A stretch of 64,000 nucleotides of DNA, taken from the NCBI GenBank assembly GCA_963665505.1, contig OY762275.1:310001-374000 (forward strand), given 5' to 3'. Below the pieces are notes generated by a model. It had not been told where the DNA came from. It made no database searches and saw nothing but the letters and a program-made list of their open reading frames with translations. Of this stretch, positions 43,879 to 53,028 are shown one piece after another. How positions within the stretch are numbered: the stretch's first letter is position 1; every line of letters starts with the position of its first letter. This DNA comes from QANA01 sp963665505. Its GTDB lineage: Bacteria > Bacillota > Clostridia > Christensenellales > Christensenellaceae. A program made the position numbers and the translations under genes.

Positions 43879-45026
43879 ACGTATACGGGATTATCCTGGC
43901 GGCAGGCCAGGGAAACCGTTTTGATGATCAAGTCAATAAAATGTATGTAAAGATCGCCGGGGAAACTCCTTTGGAACGCAGCATAAAGGCATGCAGGGCC
44001 GCGGGATGTTTTCGCGGCCTGGTCGTGGTCTGCCACCAAGATGAACGCAGGCAAGCGCAAGAGATCGGAGAAGAAGTATGGCCGGGGGGAATATGTTATG
44101 CGACAGGCGGCGATACCCGGCAACAATCTGCTTATAACGGGATTCTTGCGCTGCCTCCCCAAACCGATATTGTTGCGGTACATGACGGTGCCCGTTGCTT
44201 TGTAACGCCGGATCTCATCCGCAGATGTGTCCAAAGCTGTGAAAAATATGGGAGCGGCGTAGCCGGTCACCGTTCGGTGGATACCGTAAAAATGGCCGAT
44301 GCGGAGGGGATTTTTCTAACGACGCTGGACCGGGAGCAGATCGTCCTGGTGGAAACGCCGCAGGTCTTTTGGGCGGGACCGCTGAGGAACGCTTATGAAA
44401 AAGCAAGGCGGGAAGGATTCACAGGTACGGACGACGCCGGACTTCTGGAACGTATGGGCGTGCAAGTCCGGTTGGTGGAATCCGGCATAGATAACTTTAA
44501 ACTTACCCGTCCCGCGGATTTTATCAAAGGAGAAAAAATGCTGATGCAGGGGATGCTGCGTATTGGGCAGGGATTTGATGTGCACCGCTTCGCGGCAGGG
44601 CGCAGATTCTTATTGGGCGGCGTGGAGATCCCTTTTGAAAAAGGCTTGCAGGGCCATTCCGATGCGGATGTGCTGGCACATGCCGTGACGGATGCGCTGC
44701 TCGGCGCGGCGGCGGCCGGCGATATAGGAGAATTGTTCCCCGATACGGATCCGGCTTACCTGGGGGCTGACAGCATGCTGTTGTTGCGCAGCGTTGCGGA
44801 CAAGCTGCATAAAAAGGGATGGGAGATCGGCAATGTGGATACAACGGTCTTTCTGGAAAAGCCGAAGATTTCCGCCTATAAAAAGGTGATTGAACAGAGT
44901 CTGGCAGAAGCGCTTGGGATTTCCCCGAAAAATGTAAATGTAAAGGCAAAAACAGCGGAAGGCATGGGCGCGGTGGGAACAGGCCGGGCGGCCGCGGCCG
45001 CGGCCGTCTGCACTTTAATAAAATAA
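43875..45026 (+). CDS. ispDF: Bifunctional IspD-IspF isoprenoid enzyme
   Basis: 383 residues. The N-terminal part (1 to about 218) is MEP cytidylyltransferase (IspD), with IILAAGQGNRF and HDGARCFV. The C-terminal part (about 226-383) is MEcPP synthase (IspF), with RIGQGFDVHRF, GHSDADVLAHAVTDALLGA and the final TAEGMGAVGTG. The IspD loop has NKMY where PKQ is usual; the lysine is kept. Bacillus has separate genes; here they are fused. Confidence 0.95.
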   Translation: MNVYGIILAAGQGNRFDDQVNKMYVKIAGETPLERSIKACRAAGCFRGLVVVCHQDERRQAQEIGEEVWPGGICYATGGDTRQQSAYNGILALPPQTDIVAVHDGARCFVTPDLIRRCVQSCEKYGSGVAGHRSVDTVKMADAEGIFLTTLDREQIVLVETPQVFWAGPLRNAYEKARREGFTGTDDAGLLERMGVQVRLVESGIDNFKLTRPADFIKGEKMLMQGMLRIGQGFDVHRFAAGRRFLLGGVEIPFEKGLQGHSDADVLAHAVTDALLGAAAAGDIGELFPDTDPAYLGADSMLLLRSVADKLHKKGWEIGNVDTTVFLEKPKISAYKKVIEQSLAEALGISPKNVNVKAKTAEGMGAVGTGRAAAAAAVCTLIK

Positions 45027-45072
45027 AACAAAATGGTATACTGAAAGCATCAAGTAAGCGGAGATGTTCCTG

Positions 45073-46218
45073 TTGAAAAAAACGAGGGAAAGAACTACGC
45101 ATAGGAGAAGCGCCGCCCAGCGGATCGTCCAACGTACCGAAAAAAGACGGCTGTTCCTGCTAATATTGGCAAGCGTGCTGGCAGGCAGCCTTGTCCTGCT
45201 GTTTGTTGTACTGCCGTTATTGCGGGGAAACGACGGGATCGAAGTCAATGCGGACGGTATGATAAACTCTGCCATTACCGTTGTCGCGGGGGCGGTGGGA
45301 GACCTCAGCAAACTGCAGCGGGAAGCCGTGATAAAATATACGTCCATCAACGCTCCCTATTTTTATGACGGAAAAATCGCTTTTTCCACGACGAGCGGCA
45401 GCATATTGTACAATAAACTGTACCTGTACGATACGGTGGAAGAAACGTATGAGGAGATACCGGTCAAGGTCAAATACGATAATATACTGGACATTTGTAT
45501 GAATGAAGCGTATATCGTGTACCTGGATTCTTCCAACGACGGCGGCGGCAGGATCTGCGTATACGACCGCGCGGCGGGAGACTGGCACGTCGTCAAAGAG
45601 TATGCCTATGCATTGCCCCAAATAGCCCTGGAAGGCGAATATATCGCTTTTTTACAACAGGCGGGCGCTGCGCTTGACAGGCTGTACCTCTTTAATCTCC
45701 GTACAAAAGAATCCGTTACGGTAAAAACGTTTGTACGGATGTCCGCTGTGTCTCCCCGGGTGTACCTGGAGAACGGCGTGCTTATCTATAGTGTGTCCTA
45801 TTATGAAAATGCAGTTCTGACGAGCCGTGTTGTGGAACTTTCCCTGGCCACCGGGCAAGAACAATTCTATGAATGGGGAAGATACGTCTATGCCCCGCAA
45901 AAGAGCGGGATCTATATGGCTTTTTTGTCTTCTGCCACCGGTGTAAACGACAATATCTACCTCAGCGAGAATGGGGGAACGCCCGTCCTGCTTGTGGAGG
46001 ATGTGGTGAACTTTGCGATAGGCGACGGGTTTTTGGCCTATACGAAAGAAGACAATGTTTACGTCTATGTATTTGAGAAAGCAAAAACTTATCGGCTCAA
46101 TACGGATATATCCAAAGGATTGTTGTCCGGCGCGGACGGCAGGAATGTATGTTGGTATGATGTGACGAACAAAAAAGATGTGGATATTGTCAAATATGCG
46201 GTTGTGGAATGGAAATAA
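45073..46218 (+). CDS. Membrane-anchored beta-propeller-like protein
   Basis: 381 residues from the TTG at 45073, which sits 9 bp after GGAG; ATG 45064 directly abuts the ribosome site and is unlikely. Very basic N-terminus, one transmembrane helix at about 27-47, then an extracytoplasmic beta-rich region with repeated short blades. Same architecture as the protein at 7917-9053. No family recognised. Lies between ispDF and radA. Confidence 0.6.
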   Translation: MKKTRERTTHRRSAAQRIVQRTEKRRLFLLILASVLAGSLVLLFVVLPLLRGNDGIEVNADGMINSAITVVAGAVGDLSKLQREAVIKYTSINAPYFYDGKIAFSTTSGSILYNKLYLYDTVEETYEEIPVKVKYDNILDICMNEAYIVYLDSSNDGGGRICVYDRAAGDWHVVKEYAYALPQIALEGEYIAFLQQAGAALDRLYLFNLRTKESVTVKTFVRMSAVSPRVYLENGVLIYSVSYYENAVLTSRVVELSLATGQEQFYEWGRYVYAPQKSGIYMAFLSSATGVNDNIYLSENGGTPVLLVEDVVNFAIGDGFLAYTKEDNVYVYVFEKAKTYRLNTDISKGLLSGADGRNVCWYDVTNKKDVDIVKYAVVEWK

Positions 46219-46246
46219 CGGCCTGCTGAGAAAAGGATAACGGGAT

Positions 46247-47587
46247 ATGGCCAAAGCCAGAAAATTTTTCAAATGCACAGAATGTGGGTACGAAAGCGCG
46301 AAATGGATGGGCAAATGCCCTTCCTGCGGAAACTGGAACACACTGGTGGAAACGGAGATCTCCCAGACGCCGGCCGTATCCGTACGGGCAGATCCCTCCC
46401 GCATCGTAGAACTCAGGAACCTGCCCAGCAGCGATAATAACCGCACGAAAACGGGGATAGGCGAACTGGACAGGGTTTTGGGCGGCGGGATTGTCCCCGG
46501 CAGTGTGGTGCTCGCCGGCGGAGAACCGGGAATAGGGAAATCCACGCTGTTTCTGCAAATGGCGGATCATCTTGCGGCCGGCCGGCGTGTTTTGTATAGT
46601 TCGGGGGAAGAATCGTCCGAACAGGTTGCGATGCGGTTTTCCCGTCTTGCCCTCGGCTCTTCGCTGAAATTTTTGGCGGAAACACAGGTAGAGCAGATCC
46701 TGGCTGCGGCCGAAATGCTGCGGCCGGACGTGCTTATTGTAGATTCCATACAGACCGTCTATACGCAGAATGTCTCTTCTTCCGCGGGCAGCGTCAGCCA
46801 GATACGGGAATGTGCCGCCGCTCTTGCGCGGTTTGCCAAGAGTACAAAGACGGCGGTTTTTATCATTGGGCATGTTACGAAAGAGGGCAATATTGCCGGC
46901 CCAAGGCTATTGGAACATCTGGTGGATACCGTACTGTATTTCGAAGGAGAATCGGCCAGCGCGTTCCGCATCCTGCGCGCTGTGAAAAACCGCTTTGGCT
47001 CGACCAACGAGATCGGTGTTTTTGATATGAGTGCGACGGGCATGAAAGAAGTGGAAAACCCGTCGGCAGTCCTGCTTTCCGATAAACCCAAAGATATGCC
47101 GGGTTCCTGCATATATTGCGCACTGGAAGGCACGCGGCCTGTGCTGATCGAAGTCGAAGCGCTCGTAAGCGAAACGGCCTTTGGTATGCCCAGAAGGATG
47201 GCGTCCGGGGCGGATTATAACCGCATGAGCCTTATCATCGCCGTTCTGGAAAAAAAGATCGGGCTAAAACTGTATAATCAGGATATTTATGTAAACGTGG
47301 GCGGCGGTATGCGCGTGTTCGATACGGCGTTGGATCTTGCCGTTGCAGCAAGCATTGTCTCCAGTTTCCGCAACAAGGCGATCCGCAGGGGGACGGTGTT
47401 CTTTGGCGAGATCGGGCTTACAGGAGAGATCCGCCGGATAGCGCAAGCGGAAAAACGGATAGCCGAAGCGGCAAGGATGGGGATGAAACGGGCGATCCTT
47501 CCTTACCACAATGCAAAAGAGCTGCAAACAAAGCTGGAGTTGGTGGATGTCCGTACATTGCACGATGCGCTGGCGGCTATCTTCTGA
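46247..47587 (+). CDS. radA: DNA repair protein RadA
   Basis: 446 residues. N-terminal C4 zinc finger (C10, C13, C24, C27), RecA-like ATPase with Walker A GGEPGIGKST, RadA-specific KNRFG at 247-251, and a C-terminal Lon-like domain. Drives branch migration in homologous recombination. In Bacillus disA follows; here it does not. Confidence 0.97.
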   Translation: MAKARKFFKCTECGYESAKWMGKCPSCGNWNTLVETEISQTPAVSVRADPSRIVELRNLPSSDNNRTKTGIGELDRVLGGGIVPGSVVLAGGEPGIGKSTLFLQMADHLAAGRRVLYSSGEESSEQVAMRFSRLALGSSLKFLAETQVEQILAAAEMLRPDVLIVDSIQTVYTQNVSSSAGSVSQIRECAAALARFAKSTKTAVFIIGHVTKEGNIAGPRLLEHLVDTVLYFEGESASAFRILRAVKNRFGSTNEIGVFDMSATGMKEVENPSAVLLSDKPKDMPGSCIYCALEGTRPVLIEVEALVSETAFGMPRRMASGADYNRMSLIIAVLEKKIGLKLYNQDIYVNVGGGMRVFDTALDLAVAASIVSSFRNKAIRRGTVFFGEIGLTGEIRRIAQAEKRIAEAARMGMKRAILPYHNAKELQTKLELVDVRTLHDALAAIF

Positions 47588-47633
47588 GAATATTAATAAT
47601 TCTTAAATTTAAACAGTAAGGAATCATAGATTA

Positions 47634-47664
47634 TTGACAAGCGATGAACGGATAGAATATCATA
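47634..47664 (+). promoter_or_regulatory. Possible promoter of yacL
   Basis: TTGACA followed after 19 bp by TATCAT. The spacing is long; weak. Confidence 0.4.
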
Positions 47665-47698
47665 TTTTTTATAACAAACTCCTTTTACAAGGGCGGAT

Positions 47699-48778
47699 AT
47701 GAAAAAATTTGTGAAGAACTTTATTAAAACCGTCATAATAGCGGCAGGAATCGCGACAGGCCCGGGCTTGGTGGCGCTTGTTTTCGATTTGGTGTATAGG
47801 TTTGCGGCGGTTGATTTATATACGAAACTTTCATTCTGGCTCAAGCTGGGGATATTTACGGTCAGCGGGATTCTGGCCGGCAGTTTTTTCGTTATTTTTT
47901 CCGAAGGCCTTACACAAAGGATCGTTCGTTTTACCCAGGAAGTGGAAAAACGGATCTCGAGAGCTTCTTTTAAGACAATCTTGTTCGGAGCGGCCGGATT
48001 GATCTTCGGCCTTTTGGTCGCGTTTCTTTTGTCCGCCCTGGTGAAAGACGTCGACGTGCCTCTTATCGCCATGCCGATCAATATCATCCTGTATTCGATC
48101 TGTACGTATATCGGCACGGTCGTAGGCATAAAGATGAGTGCGAAATACAGTGCGTCGTTTGATGAGGCGGTAGACCGGACGGAGGGGGCGCGTCCCAAAT
48201 TGCTGGATACCAGTGTGATCATCGACGGCCGGATCTTTGACATATTGAAGACTGGTATCATAGAAGGCCCGATCGTCATCCCCGAATTTATCCTGGCGGA
48301 GCTTCGCCATGTCGCGGATTCGGAAGACCCGCTGCGTCGCGGCCGTGGTCGACGCGGATTGGACATATTGAACCGGATCCAAAAAGAGCTGGATATTCCC
48401 GTCGAGATCAGCACCCAGGACCCGGAGGATATCGCCGAAGTGGACGCCAAGCTCCTGCGCCTTGCCCGGGAAATGGGCGGCGTGGTATTCACCACTGATT
48501 TTAATCTGAATAAAGTTGCGGCCGTTCAGGGCGTATGGGTGATCAATATCAACGAGTTATCCAATGCGGTGAAATCTGTTTTACTTCCCGGGGAAGAGCT
48601 TCATATCCAGATTGTGAAAAAAGGACGTGAGGAAAGCCAGGGACTGGCCTATCTGGAAGACGGGACCATGATCGTTGTGGAAAACGCGGCGGACAAGATC
48701 GGTGAAGAGATGGGCGTGATTGTGACAAGTTCCCTGCAAACGGCGGCCGGACGAATGATTTTCGCAAAACCCCAATAA
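47699..48778 (+). CDS. PIN/TRAM domain membrane protein YacL
   Basis: 359 residues. About four N-terminal transmembrane helices (to about 150), then a PIN nuclease domain with LLDTSVIIDGR (Asp170) and a C-terminal TRAM domain. Matches Bacillus YacL, normally in radA-disA-yacL. Predicted membrane-tethered RNase; substrate unknown. Confidence 0.92.
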   Translation: MKKFVKNFIKTVIIAAGIATGPGLVALVFDLVYRFAAVDLYTKLSFWLKLGIFTVSGILAGSFFVIFSEGLTQRIVRFTQEVEKRISRASFKTILFGAAGLIFGLLVAFLLSALVKDVDVPLIAMPINIILYSICTYIGTVVGIKMSAKYSASFDEAVDRTEGARPKLLDTSVIIDGRIFDILKTGIIEGPIVIPEFILAELRHVADSEDPLRRGRGRRGLDILNRIQKELDIPVEISTQDPEDIAEVDAKLLRLAREMGGVVFTTDFNLNKVAAVQGVWVININELSNAVKSVLLPGEELHIQIVKKGREESQGLAYLEDGTMIVVENAADKIGEEMGVIVTSSLQTAAGRMIFAKPQ

Positions 48779-48891
48779 CCGCTGTTTTCTATAAAACAGA
48801 AAGACTTTTCTGAAAGTGCATATACTTTATTGAAAAAACGAAGAAAAAATCGGAAAATTGAATATACCGATAGAAAGTCAATAGGTTATTA

Positions 48892-48920
48892 TTGACATGT
48901 TGGCTTATTTGTGGTATTAT
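48892..48920 (+). promoter_or_regulatory. rpoB promoter
   Basis: TTGACA, 17-bp spacer, TATTAT with TGG before it (extended -10). Predicted start near 48927, leaving a leader of about 200 nt before rpoB. Confidence 0.85.
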
Positions 48921-48962
48921 TTTTAACTGCACTATAATGTGTGTTATGAAAAAAATCTTGTT

Positions 48963-49024
48963 TGGACGCGGTACAAGGGCGAAGCCCTACAAATGCATTC
49001 TTTAATCAAATGTATACGCGTCCA
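48963..49024 (+). promoter_or_regulatory. Candidate three-way-junction leader RNA of rpoB
   Basis: This fills most of the 351-bp gap before rpoB. P1: TGGACGCG (48963-48970) with CGCGTCCA (49017-49024), 8 bp. P2: GTA[CAA]GGGC, GAA loop, GCCCTAC (48971-48990). P3: ATGCATT, 9-nt loop, AATGTAT (48993-49015, one G-U). P2 directly abuts P1; only AA and A are unpaired at the junction. A further hairpin, GCCAG/CTGGC (49078-49096), lies near the ribosome site. No ribosomal-protein gene follows, so it is not an obvious L10 leader. Confidence 0.5.
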
Positions 49025-49030
49025 GTTCTT

Positions 49031-49059
49031 TTGTCAACAATGTAATTATGTAATATATA
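49031..49059 (+). promoter_or_regulatory. Possible second rpoB promoter
   Basis: TTGTCA, 17-bp spacer, TATATA, just after the structured leader. It would bypass it. Moderate match only. Confidence 0.35.
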
Positions 49060-49129
49060 AAACGTATCACTAAATACGCCAGGTATCTAATCTGGCCATC
49101 CAAGATTGAATTGTAGGAGTATTTCGAGC

Positions 49130-52100
49130 ATGGTGCATGAAGTGAAGGCCGGAAGAACAACGAGGATGAGTTTTTCTAAAATTCAGGAAATCCTGAGTAT
49201 TCCCGATCTCATTGAGATCCAGAAAAACTCTTACGAGCAATTTTTGAAAGAGGGTCTTAGGGAAGCTTTAGATGCCATTTCTCCCATTACGGATTATTCC
49301 GAAACCCTTGTACTCGAATTTCTTGACTATCGTGTTTTGGATACGTCCAAATACGATGTGGAGGAATGCAAAGAGAGAGACGTGAACTATGCCGCCCCCC
49401 TAAAGGTGGAGGTTCGCCTGATCAATAAAGAGACGGGCGAAGTCAATGTGCAGGAAGTCTTCATGGGGGATTTCCCTCTTATGACGCCCAAAGGCACGTT
49501 TGTCATTAACGGCGCGGAACGTGTCATCGTGAGCCAGCTTGTCCGTTCGCCGGGCGTTTATTACAGTACTTCCAAAGATAAGACGGGCAAAGACTTGTTT
49601 GCATGCACGACCATACCTAACCGGGGTGCATGGCTGGAATATGAGACCGATTCAAAAGATGTATTGTGGGTCCGTATAGACAGGACCAGGAAGCTGCCTG
49701 CCACGGTCCTGGTCCGTGCGATGGGCATCGGGGAAAATCAGGACATCCTTTCGTATTTCGGCGAAGATGAGATATTGGAAGCAACCATCAATAAAGATAC
49801 GGCGGAATCGCAGAATGAAGGCCTGCTGGAGATCTATAAACGGCTGCGCCCGGGCGAGCCGCCCACGGTGGAAAGCGCGGGTATGTTGGTGCAGGCTTTG
49901 TTCTTTGACTCGAAACGGTATGATCTTGCGCGGGTGGGGCGCTATAAATTCAACAAAAAACTCTCGATTGCCCGCCGCATAGAGGGGAATATTGCCGGGG
50001 AAACGATCTATAACAAAGAGACCGGCGAAGTCCTTGTCATGGAAGACGAGACCATATCAAGGGAAATGGCCCAGACGATTCAAAACGCGGGGATCAATTC
50101 GGTTACGCTGCGTGTGGGCGAACGTACCTTGAAGGTGATCGGCAATCATTTTGTGGATGCTTCTTCCTATCTTCCGTTCGATCCGGCGGAGGTGGGTATC
50201 AATGAGAAAGTATATTATCCGGCTTTGAAGGATATTCTTGCGGAAAATTTGGACGAAGAAGCCATGAAAGCCAAAATCACGGAGAAGATCGATACGCTGA
50301 TCCCCAAACACATTATTGTGGAAGATATGTTTGCGACGGTCAGTTATATGTTGGGGTTACGGCATAAAGTAGGTTACACGGACGATATCGACCACTTGGG
50401 CAACCGCCGGTTGCGTTCCGTAGGCGAACTGCTGAAAAACCAGCTGCGCGTCGGCCTTTCCAGGTTGGAAAGAGTCGTAAAAGAGCGCATGTCCATTCAG
50501 GACCTGGAACGGGCCACGCCTTCCGCACTGATCAACATACGGCCCGTGACGGCGGCCATCAAGGAATTCTTCGGATCTTCCCAACTTTCCCAGTTTATGG
50601 ACCAGACCAACCCCCTGGCGGAACTTACGCATAAACGCAGGCTTTCTGCGCTGGGCCCGGGCGGTCTGAACAGAGACAGGGCAAGCTTTGAAGTGCGTGA
50701 CGTGCACCATTCCCATTATGGCAGAATGTGCCCGATAGAGACACCGGAAGGTCCCAACATAGGCTTGATCGGCTCTCTTTCCACGTATGCGAGGGTCAAC
50801 GAGTATGGATTCATCGAATCGCCATACCGGTTGATCGATAAGAAAACCCGTATCGTGACGGATAAGATCCATTATCTGACGGCGGATGAAGAAGACCAGT
50901 ACGTCATCGCGCAGGCAAACGAACCGATCGACAAAGACGGAAAATTTGAAAATCACCGGATCACTTGCCGGAAGAGAGACCAGTTTGTGGAAGTCTTGCC
51001 GGAAGAAGTAGACATGATGGACGTATCGCCCAAACAGTTGGTCTCGGTAGCAACGGCGATGATCCCTTTCCTGGAACACGACGACGCCAACCGTGCGCTT
51101 ATGGGTTCCAACATGCAGCGGCAGGCCGTGCCGCTGCTGACACCCGAATCTCCTATCGTGGGAACGGGCATGGAAGGCAAGGCGGCCTATGACTCGGGCG
51201 TATTGGTAAAAGCCGAGCATGCGGGCGTTGTCGAGAGCGTTACGGCCGATCGGATCATCGTGCAGGCCGACGAAGGGGGAGAAGATGTTTATAAATTGAT
51301 CAAATTCTCCCGCTCCAACCAGGGGACCTGTATCAATCAGCTTCCCGTCGTCGTCCGGCATGACCGTGTGGAAAAAGGCGATGTGCTGGCCGACGGGCCT
51401 TCGACGGACAACGGCGAAGTGGCGCTTGGGAGAAATATCCTGATGGGCTTTATGAGCTGGGAAGGATACAACTATGAAGACGCCGTTTTGATATCGGAAC
51501 GGCTGGTGAAGGACGATGTGTTCACGTCCATCCATATAGAAGAATATGAAGCACAGGCCCGGGATACAAAACTGGGGCCGGAAGAGATAACAAGGGATAT
51601 CCCCAATGTCGGCGGAGATGCTCTAAAAGACCTGGACGCCAGCGGTGTGATTCGTATCGGCGCCGAAGTCAGGAGCGGGGATATACTGGTGGGCAAAGTC
51701 ACGCCCAAGGGCGAGACTGAGTTGACCGCAGAAGAACGCCTGTTGCGTGCCATATTCGGCGAAAAAGCCCGGGAAGTCCGGGATACTTCGCTTCGGGTAC
51801 CGCATGGGCAGGGCGGCATTGTGGTCGATATAAAAACCTTCACCCGGGAAAATAAAGACGAACTGAACGCCGGCGTGAATAAGCTGGTGCGGGTGTATAT
51901 CGCCCAGAAGAGGAAAATATCCGTGGGCGATAAGGTCGCGGGCCGCCACGGCAATAAAGGTGTCGTTTCCAACGTGTTGCCGGTAGAGGATATGCCTTTC
52001 CTGCCGGACGGCACACCGCTGGATATCGTGCTCAATCCGATGGGCGTACCTTCCCGGATGAATATCGGGCAGGTGCTTGAGGTACACCTGGGCCTGGTCG

Positions 52101-52960
52101 CAAAAGCGTTGGGCTGGAAAGTCGCGACCCCCGTTTTTGACGGTGCTTCGGAAGAAACGATCGAAGATATGCTGATGCAATCCGGCTTTTCATCCGATGG
52201 CAAAAGCGTCCTGTACGATGGGCGCTCGGGCGAAAAGTTTGAAAACAGGGTAACGGTTGGCTATATGTACATCTTGAAGCTCCACCACCTGGTCGACGAT
52301 AAGATACACGCCCGTTCCACCGGCCCGTACTCCCTGGTCACGCAGCAGCCTCTGGGCGGCAAGGCCCAATTTGGCGGACAGCGCTTCGGAGAGATGGAGG
52401 TTTGGGCTTTGGAGGCATACGGTGCCGCCAATACATTGCAGGAGATACTGACGGTAAAATCTGACGATATCGTAGGGCGCGTAAAAACGTACGAGGCGAT
52501 CGTAAAGGGGGAAAGCATACCAGACCCCGGCGTCCCCGAGTCTTTCAAAGTGCTTTTGAAGGAATTGCAGAGCCTTTGCCTGGATGTGCGGATATTGGGT
52601 GAGGGCCAAAAAGAGATAAAGCTGAAAGAAAGCGACGATGACGATGTGGATCTTGGCATCAATATCGAGGGCGACGAAGACACGCAGGGCGTCGGTGCCC
52701 CGCCCACTCCTTCCGATATACATATGGAGGAAGAGGAAGAAGAAGAATCCGGCAACGAAGATGAAGACGAAATTGACTTCCAGTCCCTGGGCGATATCCT
52801 GGATACGGACGAAGAAGGCGATATCGACGACATCGACGATATATTGAAATCCGAAGACCCGAAAAATTCGGATGACGACGATGCTTTCCTGGACGATTTC
52901 TTATCAACAGATTTGGAAGATGTTTTTCCGGACGATGACGAAAATAAACACGACAGATAA
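49130..52960 (+). CDS. rpoB: DNA-directed RNA polymerase subunit beta
   Basis: 1276 residues from ATG 49130 (GTAGGAG upstream); an in-frame TTG at 49106 is less likely. Canonical beta-subunit domains are complete, including the rifampicin region (around GSSQLSQFMDQTNPL and KRRLSALGPGG). After the usual end near residue 1156 there is a tail of about 120 residues (1157-1276), by hand count about 52 acidic and 7 K/R. The usual upstream ribosomal-protein genes rplJ and rplL are absent. Confidence 0.98.
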   Translation: MVHEVKAGRTTRMSFSKIQEILSIPDLIEIQKNSYEQFLKEGLREALDAISPITDYSETLVLEFLDYRVLDTSKYDVEECKERDVNYAAPLKVEVRLINKETGEVNVQEVFMGDFPLMTPKGTFVINGAERVIVSQLVRSPGVYYSTSKDKTGKDLFACTTIPNRGAWLEYETDSKDVLWVRIDRTRKLPATVLVRAMGIGENQDILSYFGEDEILEATINKDTAESQNEGLLEIYKRLRPGEPPTVESAGMLVQALFFDSKRYDLARVGRYKFNKKLSIARRIEGNIAGETIYNKETGEVLVMEDETISREMAQTIQNAGINSVTLRVGERTLKVIGNHFVDASSYLPFDPAEVGINEKVYYPALKDILAENLDEEAMKAKITEKIDTLIPKHIIVEDMFATVSYMLGLRHKVGYTDDIDHLGNRRLRSVGELLKNQLRVGLSRLERVVKERMSIQDLERATPSALINIRPVTAAIKEFFGSSQLSQFMDQTNPLAELTHKRRLSALGPGGLNRDRASFEVRDVHHSHYGRMCPIETPEGPNIGLIGSLSTYARVNEYGFIESPYRLIDKKTRIVTDKIHYLTADEEDQYVIAQANEPIDKDGKFENHRITCRKRDQFVEVLPEEVDMMDVSPKQLVSVATAMIPFLEHDDANRALMGSNMQRQAVPLLTPESPIVGTGMEGKAAYDSGVLVKAEHAGVVESVTADRIIVQADEGGEDVYKLIKFSRSNQGTCINQLPVVVRHDRVEKGDVLADGPSTDNGEVALGRNILMGFMSWEGYNYEDAVLISERLVKDDVFTSIHIEEYEAQARDTKLGPEEITRDIPNVGGDALKDLDASGVIRIGAEVRSGDILVGKVTPKGETELTAEERLLRAIFGEKAREVRDTSLRVPHGQGGIVVDIKTFTRENKDELNAGVNKLVRVYIAQKRKISVGDKVAGRHGNKGVVSNVLPVEDMPFLPDGTPLDIVLNPMGVPSRMNIGQVLEVHLGLVAKALGWKVATPVFDGASEETIEDMLMQSGFSSDGKSVLYDGRSGEKFENRVTVGYMYILKLHHLVDDKIHARSTGPYSLVTQQPLGGKAQFGGQRFGEMEVWALEAYGAANTLQEILTVKSDDIVGRVKTYEAIVKGESIPDPGVPESFKVLLKELQSLCLDVRILGEGQKEIKLKESDDDDVDLGINIEGDEDTQGVGAPPTPSDIHMEEEEEEESGNEDEDEIDFQSLGDILDTDEEGDIDDIDDILKSEDPKNSDDDDAFLDDFLSTDLEDVFPDDDENKHDR

Positions 52961-53028
52961 TCAGCGGCACTTGCCGCCGCAAACAGCAGAATTGAATAAT
53001 TTTATTGTAAGGAAGGAGTGAGTTTTAC

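Noticed and set aside
48946..49005. 19-codon ORF in the rpoB leader (MKKILFGRGTRAKPYKCIL)
   Set aside because: No ribosome-binding site before the ATG, and the sequence is better explained as part of the RNA structure.
49106..49129. TTG start for rpoB
   Set aside because: ATG 49130 has better spacing from GTAGGAG.
52622..52960. Acidic end of rpoB as a frameshift artefact
   Set aside because: The frame is uninterrupted, composition is consistently acidic, and rpoC follows at normal spacing.
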